From an uncultured Ruminococcus sp. (GTDB lineage Bacteria; Bacillota; Clostridia; Oscillospirales; Ruminococcaceae), in the NCBI GenBank assembly GCA_947174965.1, contig CAMWKY010000083.1, positions 1 through 8,141 on the forward strand: a DNA stretch of 8,141 bases, written 5' to 3'. The position numbers were made by a program, and so were the translations under genes. The notes under the pieces are model-generated. The model was given only the letters and a program-made list of their open reading frames with translations, ran no database searches and had not been told where the DNA came from. Of the stretch, positions 1 to 4,946 are shown piece after piece; position 1 is the first letter of the stretch, and the number at the start of each line of letters is the position of its first letter.

Positions 1-2
1 GC

Positions 3-146
3 ACAATCATGTCACTTGCTGTTGCGTGTACAGGTTTAGCAGCTACAAATGCAGGAGTTATTGCACGTCCGTTTGACTTAAATTCTGATGAGTTTGCAGG
101 TTATGAAGAACTTTATCATATGGATTTTGTAATATCTTACAAATAA
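3..146 (+). pseudogene. Truncated 5' fragment of a third dockerin-protein paralogue
   Basis: The reading frame enters from before the window and continues to a TAA at 144-146. Its residues (TIMSLAVACTGLAATNAGVIARP, read in two overlapping parts) match residues 7 onward of the second dockerin protein. Aligning bases 3-125 with 1434-1556, I count 14 differences in 123, so this is a recent relative of that copy and less like the 367-1371 gene. Similarity ends abruptly near base 125, and seven codons later the frame stops. What remains is a signal peptide plus about 15 mature residues, with no middle domain and no dockerin. I read it as a deletion remnant of a tandem array. The start codon would lie 16 bases before the window. 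A short expressed peptide is possible but unlikely to be functional. Confidence 0.8.
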
Positions 147-366
147 TGACGCTTTATTTTGTGTAATCATACAAACTTTTCCAGTGTAAGAAAAAAGTTA
201 CTGTTTTTTTGACATTTATATTATATAAAGGTAATTAATACATTTTGAAAGGAGTTGATGAATGGAAAAAGACAGTTGAATCCATAAGGTAAGGAGGGAT
301 TATGAAAAGACATTAGTTTTTGATTAGATTTTACAACATGAGCGATTTATTTTAGGAGGAATAAAT
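147..366 (+). other. Leader region before the dockerin gene pair
   Basis: No substantial gene lies here. Around 182-210 an imperfect hairpin (CAG at 182-184, TTACTG at 198-203, bulged stem) is followed by seven T, which could be a weak terminator for the broken upstream copy. A TTGACA box overlaps the end of that T run. From 248 to 316 there are two very short frames behind good ribosome sites: AAAGGAG at 248-254 before ATGs at 258 (9 codons) and 262 (5 codons), and AAGGAGG at 291-297 before an ATG at 302 (4 codons). They may be leader peptides or eroded starts of former array members. Homology with the leader of the second dockerin gene begins near base 338. Confidence 0.5.
209..237 (+). promoter_or_regulatory. 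Possible promoter of the dockerin gene pair
   Basis: A perfect TTGACA lies at 209-214. The hexamer 17 bases further on, TAATTA at 232-237, matches the -10 consensus poorly, and other AT-rich hexamers nearby (TATAAA at 224-229) sit too close. It is the only promoter-like site seen between the broken copy and the 367 gene, so it is the best candidate, with a leader of about 120 bases. The -35 is convincing and the -10 is not. Confidence 0.35.
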
Positions 367-407
367 ATGAAAAAATTAATAAGTACAATTATGTCACTTG
401 CTGTTGC
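355..407 (+). repeat. 53-base perfect repeat at dockerin gene starts (unit 1)
   Basis: Bases 355-407 are identical to 1404-1456. They cover the ribosome site, the spacer and the first 41 coding bases. Weaker similarity reaches upstream to about base 338. The identity of a non-coding ribosome site together with the coding start points to recent duplication or gene conversion. Confidence 0.85.
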
Positions 408-1371
408 TTGCGCAGGCTTGACGGCTGTAAACGCTGGTGCTATTGCTGAACTTCCATTTGATGATACATTCGCAGACTACGTGGAACTTTATCATATAGA
501 AGATGATTTGAATCCTCATTCTGTATTTGTTCAGACACTTACAGGAGAAAATGGTGAACCAGTTCGCCACTATAGACAAGTAAGATATAAAGAGGGTCGT
601 GTTAATATAGGCGTTTATAGTGATAGTGATGTTGCAGATGAAAGAATAACAGATATTCTGAGTTCTTGTGGAGTAACGAATTTCCGTACTGAGTATGAAT
701 ATGGTATAATGAGTTATTTCGGAACAGTTCCAGATGATTTTTCTTATGCTCGTGAAATTCGCAATAAAATAACTGAAATATCCGATTTACATTTATTTTC
801 CCTTTATGTTTATGGAGGCGGAATGTATGCAAGCGGAAGCGGATATATATTATTCGGGTCGCCTACTTATTATCATTGGGGTGTTTTGGAAGAGCAGCTG
901 GACGGTCTTGCTGAATATATCAAGGAAAAAAACCTTGATTTCACCTTTGAACGTGGTAAGTTAGTACATGAAGCTAATGACAGCCTTGAGGGTAAATATA
1001 AATATGATTTATATAAATGCAACCTTATACCGAACTATGATATAGACTTTGATGAACATCTTCAGATAGCCGCAGATATTGCAGAAACGTTCGGCATAGA
1101 GATACCAATAGTTTATCAGGCTTCGGCAGAAACTGTTGTTTCAGCTTCAGGCGATATTGACGTTCTCAACAGCATAGACGGCGATGCAAACGGAGACGGC
1201 GAAATGAATATAGCTGATGCAACAGCAATAGTTCAGGCTATCGGAAACAAGGACAAATACGGACTTACAGCACAGGGCGAATTTAATGCTGATGTGGACG
1301 GAAACGGTCTCACCGGTGCAGACGCTGTCGCAATTCAGCAGAAACTTGTTGAAATGGGTATGCCTGAATAA
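367..1371 (+). CDS. Secreted dockerin protein, copy 1 (unknown alpha/beta domain)
   Basis: This 334-residue protein is probably exported and attached to a cellulosome-like scaffold. Residues 1-27 form a signal peptide (basic MKK, hydrophobic core, NAGAIA before the cut). Cys15 follows LAVA, which is a poor lipobox, so ordinary signal peptidase cleavage is favoured. Residues 28-258 are a domain I do not recognise. It appears to contain two helix-strand-strand-helix-strand units, about 91-149 and 173-251, with VPDDFSYAREI resembling IPNYDIDFDEHL. Residues 272-331 are a type I dockerin: calcium ligands D273, N275, D277 and D284 in the first loop, and D309, D311, N313 and D319 in the second. AGGAGG at 354-359 precedes ATG 367 by 7 bases. 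Only 44 bases and no terminator separate it from copy 2, so the two are probably cotranscribed. The dockerin call is firm; the role of the middle domain is unknown. Confidence 0.9.
   Translation: MKKLISTIMSLAVACAGLTAVNAGAIAELPFDDTFADYVELYHIEDDLNPHSVFVQTLTGENGEPVRHYRQVRYKEGRVNIGVYSDSDVADERITDILSSCGVTNFRTEYEYGIMSYFGTVPDDFSYAREIRNKITEISDLHLFSLYVYGGGMYASGSGYILFGSPTYYHWGVLEEQLDGLAEYIKEKNLDFTFERGKLVHEANDSLEGKYKYDLYKCNLIPNYDIDFDEHLQIAADIAETFGIEIPIVYQASAETVVSASGDIDVLNSIDGDANGDGEMNIADATAIVQAIGNKDKYGLTAQGEFNADVDGNGLTGADAVAIQQKLVEMGMPE
1183..1274 (+). repeat. 92-base perfect repeat in dockerin-coding DNA (unit 1)
   Basis: Bases 1183-1274 are identical to 2202-2293, including every third codon position. 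They encode the first calcium loop and linker of the dockerin. The contrast with the diverged middle of the genes suggests gene conversion or a recent shuffle of the dockerin cassette. Confidence 0.85.
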
Positions 1372-1402
1372 AGTTAAAAAAACAAAATGAGCAAATTATT
1401 TT

Positions 1403-1409
1403 GGGAGGA
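1403..1409 (+). promoter_or_regulatory. Ribosome binding site fixing the start of dockerin copy 2
   Basis: GGGAGGA lies 6 bases before ATG 1416. Because it falls inside the longer frame opening at TTG 1401, it argues against that longer start. Confidence 0.8.
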
Positions 1410-1456
1410 ATAAATATGAAAAAATTAATAAGTACAATTATGTCACTTGCTGTTGC
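1404..1456 (+). repeat. 53-base perfect repeat at dockerin gene starts (unit 2)
   Basis: This is the second copy of the 355-407 segment, 1049 bases downstream, which is the period of the tandem duplication. After 1456 this copy follows the broken fragment at the start of the window more closely than it follows copy 1. Confidence 0.85.
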
Positions 1457-2387
1457 GTGTACAGGTTTAGCAGCTACAAACGCAGGAGCTATTGCACGCC
1501 CGTTTGATTTGAACTCTGATACATTTGCAGGTTATGAGGAACTCTATTATATAGATGATTCTGAAAATTCTCATTCTGTATTTACGAAAATGGTTACAAT
1601 AGCAGACACTGAAAACACATTTCGTGACTATATACATGTAACATACTATTCAACCCACCTTATTATAACTAGTGAAAGTAACACTTTCGACGAAAGAATA
1701 ACAGATATTTTGAGTTCATACGGACTGGCTTGTAAAGTTTATGCAGGTGAATATCGTATGAATTATTCATCACGAATTGATGACAATTTCCCTTATACCC
1801 GTGAAATTTATGAAAAAATAGCTAAAATAGCAAGTATAAAGGATTTCAAAATTTCCGGAAGCTATGCTATAGCAAGCGGACACGGACGTATAACATTTGA
1901 ATCGCCGACTTATTATTGGGGTATTTCAGAAAAGCAGATTGACAGCCTTGCTGAGTATATCAAGGAGAAAAGCCTTGATTTTACTCTTGAACGTGGTAAA
2001 TCAGAAGGAGTTAACTTTGAGGGCGAGGAAGTATATGAATGCAACATTATACCGAACTATGATATAGAATTTGACGAACATCTTCAGATAGCAGCAGATA
2101 TTGCAAACACGTTCGGTATAGATATACCAATAGAGTATCAGAGTATAGCAAGAACTTTTTCAGGCTCTGGTGATATTGACGTTCTCAACAGTATAGACGG
2201 TGATGCAAACGGAGACGGCGAAATGAATATAGCTGATGCAACAGCAATAGTTCAGGCTATCGGAAACAAGGACAAATACGGACTTACAGCACAAGGCGAA
2301 TTTAATGCAGATTTGGACGGAAACGGTCTTACAGGCGCAGATGCTGTTGCAATCCAAAAGAAACTTGTTGAAATGGGTACGATATAA
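1416..2387 (+). CDS. Secreted dockerin protein, copy 2 (unknown alpha/beta domain)
   Basis: This is a 323-residue paralogue of the preceding gene with the same plan. The signal peptide is residues 1-27 (MKKLISTIMS to NAGAIA). The unrecognised middle domain is about 28-248. The dockerin is 262-321, with D263, N265, D267, D274 and D299, D301, N303, D309 as likely calcium ligands. The frame could be extended to a TTG at 1401, but that would place the ribosome site GGGAGGA (1403-1409) inside the gene. ATG 1416 also reproduces the start of copy 1, so I chose it. The middle domain differs strongly from copy 1 before about residue 165 yet keeps DERITDILSS, SPTYY, LAEYIKEK, IIPNYDI and EHLQIAADIA. 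It ends 20 bases before a hairpin terminator. It is probably a cellulosome-docked extracellular protein; no catalytic motif was seen. Confidence 0.9.
   Translation: MKKLISTIMSLAVACTGLAATNAGAIARPFDLNSDTFAGYEELYYIDDSENSHSVFTKMVTIADTENTFRDYIHVTYYSTHLIITSESNTFDERITDILSSYGLACKVYAGEYRMNYSSRIDDNFPYTREIYEKIAKIASIKDFKISGSYAIASGHGRITFESPTYYWGISEKQIDSLAEYIKEKSLDFTLERGKSEGVNFEGEEVYECNIIPNYDIEFDEHLQIAADIANTFGIDIPIEYQSIARTFSGSGDIDVLNSIDGDANGDGEMNIADATAIVQAIGNKDKYGLTAQGEFNADLDGNGLTGADAVAIQKKLVEMGTI
2202..2293 (+). repeat. 92-base perfect repeat in dockerin-coding DNA (unit 2)
   Basis: This is the matching segment in copy 2. Outside it the two dockerin-coding stretches still agree closely but with scattered silent changes. 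Confidence 0.85.
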
Positions 2388-2407
2388 ATAAAATCAGATA
2401 AAACAAC

Positions 2408-2437
2408 AAAAAGCACTTCGCTATGAAGTGCTTTTTT
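2408..2437. terminator. Bidirectional rho-independent terminator
   Basis: A perfect 9-base stem (AAGCACTTC at 2411-2419, GAAGTGCTT at 2425-2433) encloses a 5-base loop. On the plus strand it is followed by a run of six T (2432-2437). On the minus strand the A run at 2408-2412 gives the equivalent T run. It lies between two convergent genes, the dockerin pair ending at 2387 and the membrane-protein gene ending at 2461, and can end transcription from both sides. Confidence 0.9.
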
Positions 2438-2460
2438 ATATCCGTTTTCTGCGGTGCGTT

Positions 2461-3066
2461 CTATCTCATAATCATTCTTATGAAAGCAATCAAAACAAGC
2501 AATGCTGTACAGGCGATACCTATGTAATAGAATACAACATTTGCCTTTTTTGATGCGTAGAACATTTTAAATCTTATACCTTTTTTTGCGGGGAAAAATA
2601 CTCTCACTTTCTTTTTGTTTGTGCAGTCAAGAAGTATGTGTGAGGCATAACCGATAGCAAAAGGAATAATAAGCGGTTGGCACATAAGACCTACAACAGC
2701 AGTATAAATAACCGTTGCAAGAATTGAGTGTGTAAAGCCTCTGTGGTCGGCAGCAGCACCGATAAAATAAAGAGCGATAAAAAGCACAAGTCCTACAAGC
2801 ATGATAGTCGGGTTTGAGTTTTTCATTGATTCAATAATACCGCATTTAAACAGAAAGTCTATGGCAAAGCATACAGCAACGATAGCTCCTGCGGTTGCCT
2901 TTGTATTTACGTCCTTTATATTTTTGAGTGAATCAAGGTCAATATCGGGCATCATTCCGCCTAAAGCACCTCCTGCGGCGGCGGTAAGTATGCCGATTGA
3001 AGTATCAGGCATAGTAAGGGCAAACGCTATGGCAGTACCCATAAAAATATGTGTTTTTCCCATCAT
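2461..3066 (-). CDS. YdjM/DUF457-type membrane protein, predicted metal-dependent hydrolase
   Basis: This is a 201-residue integral membrane protein with the conserved polar residues of the YdjM/DUF457 family: H6 in KTHIFMG, PDID at 40-43, DHRGFTHS at 107-114, and H143 with D147 in SHILLDC. The His and Asp residues sit near membrane segments and are thought to bind metal, hence the usual label of metal-dependent hydrolase. The substrate is not known for the family. Hydrophobic segments occur at about 8-36, 58-75, 87-105, 115-145 and 178-198. The length is close to that of E. coli YdjM (about 200). The start may be either of two adjacent ATGs (3064-3066 or 3061-3063); the ribosome site is weak. 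It stands alone, convergent with the dockerin genes and divergent from the glycosyltransferase operon, with its own strong promoter. Confidence 0.85.
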   Translation of the reverse strand: MMGKTHIFMGTAIAFALTMPDTSIGILTAAAGGALGGMMPDIDLDSLKNIKDVNTKATAGAIVAVCFAIDFLFKCGIIESMKNSNPTIMLVGLVLFIALYFIGAAADHRGFTHSILATVIYTAVVGLMCQPLIIPFAIGYASHILLDCTNKKKVRVFFPAKKGIRFKMFYASKKANVVFYYIGIACTALLVLIAFIRMIMR

Positions 3067-3098
3067 ATAGCAACATCTCGTTTTTATATTTTTATTTA

Positions 3099-3127
3099 AT
3101 TATACATTATCCGACATTTTTTGTCAA
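3099..3127 (-). promoter_or_regulatory. Consensus sigma-A promoter of the YdjM-type gene
   Basis: On the minus strand TTGACA (complement of 3122-3127) and TATAAT (complement of 3099-3104) are both perfect and separated by exactly 17 bases. Transcription would start near 3092, giving a leader of about 25 bases. A short inverted repeat (GACA, five A, TGTC on the minus strand; 3113-3125) overlaps the -35 box and spacer and could be an operator, though this is weak. Confidence 0.85.
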
Positions 3128-3170
3128 TACTGTAGTTTTTTCGATTTTGTACAGGTGAGATGAATTTCAG

Positions 3171-3200
3171 TTGACATTATATTAAAGTATATGATATAAT
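3171..3200 (+). promoter_or_regulatory. Extended -10 promoter of the glycosyltransferase operon
   Basis: TTGACA at 3171-3176 and TATAAT at 3195-3200 are separated by 18 bases, and TGA at 3192-3194 supplies an extended -10. Both boxes are perfect. Transcription should start near 3207, about 30 bases before the first gene. The -35 box lies 43 bases from the -35 of the divergent promoter, so a regulator binding between them could act on both. Confidence 0.85.
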
Positions 3201-3235
3201 ATATTTCACAAAGAGATTTAGGAGACGAATTTTTT

Positions 3236-4225
3236 ATGAACAAAATTTTATATATGGTTGTGCCATGCTATAATGAAGAAGAAGTTCTGCACGAAACGGC
3301 AAAGAGACTTACAGAGAAATATAAATCGCTCATACAGAGGAATCTTATTTCAGAGAAAAGCCGTGTTGTATTTGTTGACGACGGCTCAAAAGACAATACA
3401 TGGAATATTATATGCTCCCTGCACGAATCAGACCCGATTTTTTCGGGGATAAAGCTTGCAAGAAACAGCGGTCACCAAAATGCAGTACTGGCAGGACTTA
3501 TGACAGTCCGTGAACTATGCGACATGGCAATAACTATGGACGCTGATTTGCAGGACGATATAAACGCCGTTGACGAAATGGTGCAGAAGTATCACGAAGG
3601 TTATCAGGTTGTGTATGGTGTAAGGAGTGCAAGAAAAACAGATACTTTTTTCAAAAAATTCACTGCTGAAAGTTTTTATAAGTTCATGAAGATAATGGGT
3701 GCGGACGTTGTATATAATCACGCTGATTTCCGCCTTATGAGTTCAAGAGTTCTTGCGGAGCTTGCAAACTGCCGTGAAGTAAATCTGTTTCTGCGTGGAC
3801 TTGTGCGTACACTTGGCTTTAAAAGCTGTAATGTAATGTATGAGAGGGCAGAACGTTTTGCAGGTGAAAGCAAATATCCGCTGAAAAAGATGCTTGCATT
3901 TGCCCTGAACGCTATAACGTCATTCAGTACAAGACCTCTAAGACTTATAACAGGTGCAGGACTTTTCATGTTCGTGATAAGTATATTTGCTGTTATATGG
4001 ACTATCTGCGTAAAACTTACAGGAAATGCGGAACTGGGCTGGTCAAGTACGGTATGCTCGATATGGTTTATAGGTGGATTGCAGATACTTGCACTTGGCA
4101 TTATCGGGGAATATATAGGCAGAATATATGAGGAAGTAAAACAGCGACCACGTTTTATTATTGAGGAGTTTATTAATGAATCAGACGATATGGAAAAACT
4201 TTCGCAGAGCAGTAAGGGATTATAA
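3236..4225 (+). CDS. Membrane-anchored GT2 glycosyltransferase (GtrB/DPM1-like)
   Basis: This 329-residue protein probably transfers a sugar from a nucleotide donor to polyprenyl phosphate at the inner face of the membrane. The GT-A fold shows PCYNEE at 10-15, VDDGS at 47-51 and the metal-binding DADLQDD at 102-108. NHADFRL (161-167) and RFAGESKYP (207-215) are typical of the GtrB/CsbB/DPM1 branch. Two C-terminal membrane helices, about 236-260 and 274-296, end in GEYIGRIYEE, also typical of that branch. The length fits family members of 300-340. AGGAG at 3220-3224 is 11 bases before ATG 3236. It opens a four-gene operon under a strong promoter. No flippase or polytopic partner transferase is visible, so the final acceptor (teichoic acid, exopolysaccharide or protein) cannot be told. 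The family assignment is secure; the sugar is unknown. Confidence 0.92.
   Translation: MNKILYMVVPCYNEEEVLHETAKRLTEKYKSLIQRNLISEKSRVVFVDDGSKDNTWNIICSLHESDPIFSGIKLARNSGHQNAVLAGLMTVRELCDMAITMDADLQDDINAVDEMVQKYHEGYQVVYGVRSARKTDTFFKKFTAESFYKFMKIMGADVVYNHADFRLMSSRVLAELANCREVNLFLRGLVRTLGFKSCNVMYERAERFAGESKYPLKKMLAFALNAITSFSTRPLRLITGAGLFMFVISIFAVIWTICVKLTGNAELGWSSTVCSIWFIGGLQILALGIIGEYIGRIYEEVKQRPRFIIEEFINESDDMEKLSQSSKGL
4163..4168 (+). promoter_or_regulatory. Ribosome binding site inside the glycosyltransferase gene
   Basis: GAGGAG lies 7 bases before ATG 4176 and within the last 22 codons of the upstream gene. It fixes the start of the PP-loop gene at 4176 and excludes the upstream TTG 4161. Confidence 0.75.
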
Positions 4226-4931
4226 GCTGGTGCAGTCGGGAGATAATATAGCTGTATGTATATCGGGCGGAAAAGATTCAATGCTAATGGCGGAGTGCAT
4301 GAAACGTCTGCAAAGGGAAATTGACTTTCAGGCAGGGTATATTGTAATGAATCCGGGTTACAGTGAGTATAATCTTGACATAATCAGACATAATCTTGAA
4401 TTTCTTGACATTGATGCAGAAATAAAAGATACAAGGATATTTGAATCAGTCCGCAACGAAAAAAAGAATCCCTGTTTTTTATGTTCACGGTTAAGACGTG
4501 GCTGGCTTTACAGAAATGCAGAGGAAAACGGCTTCAACAAAATAGCACTCGGTCATCACTTTGATGATGCTGTTGAGACTATTTTAATGGGTATGCTGTA
4601 TGGCTCACAGATGCAGGCTATGCTTCCACGGATAAGAGCAGAGAATTACAGCGTTGAAGTCATAAGACCGCTGTTTCGTGTGCGTGAGGGCGATATAACA
4701 GCATGGACGGACGAAAATAATCTGAAATTTATTCGTTGTGAATGTGGAATTGCAGAAAATAACGGCAGTTCAAAGCGTTCCGAAATAAAAAATCTGCTCC
4801 GAACATTAAGAGAAACAAACCCTGCTGTTGATATGAATATTTTCAGAAGTGCCGAAAATGTAAATCTTGAACGGCTTATGTCATATCACATAGGTGACGA
4901 ATATCACAGCTTTCTTGATAAATTTGAATAA
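4176..4931 (+). CDS. TtcA-like PP-loop ATPase, probable tRNA-thiolation family
   Basis: This 251-residue cytoplasmic protein belongs to the adenine nucleotide alpha hydrolase superfamily. It has the ATP-pyrophosphatase loop SGGKDS at 30-35, a CxxC pair (C100, C103) and GHHFDDAVET at 126-135. A further cysteine pair, C188 and C190 in RCECG, may supply the third iron-sulfur ligand. In E. coli TtcA, which makes 2-thiocytidine at tRNA position 32, two cysteines in CxxC plus one later cysteine hold a 4Fe-4S cluster; the pattern here matches. It is about 60 residues shorter than E. coli TtcA, as many Firmicutes homologues are, so the exact substrate is uncertain. It overlaps the glycosyltransferase by 50 bases and is followed 15 bases later by the GH26 gene, implying cotranscription with glycan genes, an unexpected partnership. 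Confidence 0.85.
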   Translation: MNQTIWKNFRRAVRDYKLVQSGDNIAVCISGGKDSMLMAECMKRLQREIDFQAGYIVMNPGYSEYNLDIIRHNLEFLDIDAEIKDTRIFESVRNEKKNPCFLCSRLRRGWLYRNAEENGFNKIALGHHFDDAVETILMGMLYGSQMQAMLPRIRAENYSVEVIRPLFRVREGDITAWTDENNLKFIRCECGIAENNGSSKRSEIKNLLRTLRETNPAVDMNIFRSAENVNLERLMSYHIGDEYHSFLDKFE

Positions 4932-4946
4932 AGGATTGGAAATAAT

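Noticed and set aside
182..210. Possible terminator after the broken dockerin copy
   Set aside because: The stem is bulged and has few G-C pairs, so despite the seven-T run I did not list it as a separate terminator.
394..832. Minus-strand open frames opposite dockerin copy 1 (394-579, 602-832)
   Set aside because: They lie wholly inside a well-supported gene, have no ribosome site or recognisable motif, and their composition is that of antisense translation.
1372..1415. Separate promoter or terminator between the two dockerin genes
   Set aside because: The 44-base gap has only A-rich sequence and the ribosome site, with no hairpin and no paired promoter boxes.
2160..2357. Minus-strand Cys-rich open frame opposite the dockerin of copy 2
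   Set aside because: The cysteines arise from reading the GCA-rich dockerin codons backwards. The frame is a shadow of a conserved domain.
2801..3070. Plus-strand frame opposite the YdjM-type gene
   Set aside because: It is antisense to conserved membrane segments and its hydrophobicity mirrors that gene. No independent signal was seen.
3718..4281. Minus-strand frame of 187 codons across the glycosyltransferase and PP-loop genes
   Set aside because: It is long, but it overlaps two conserved genes, shows no domain or ribosome site, and spans their boundary without regard to either.
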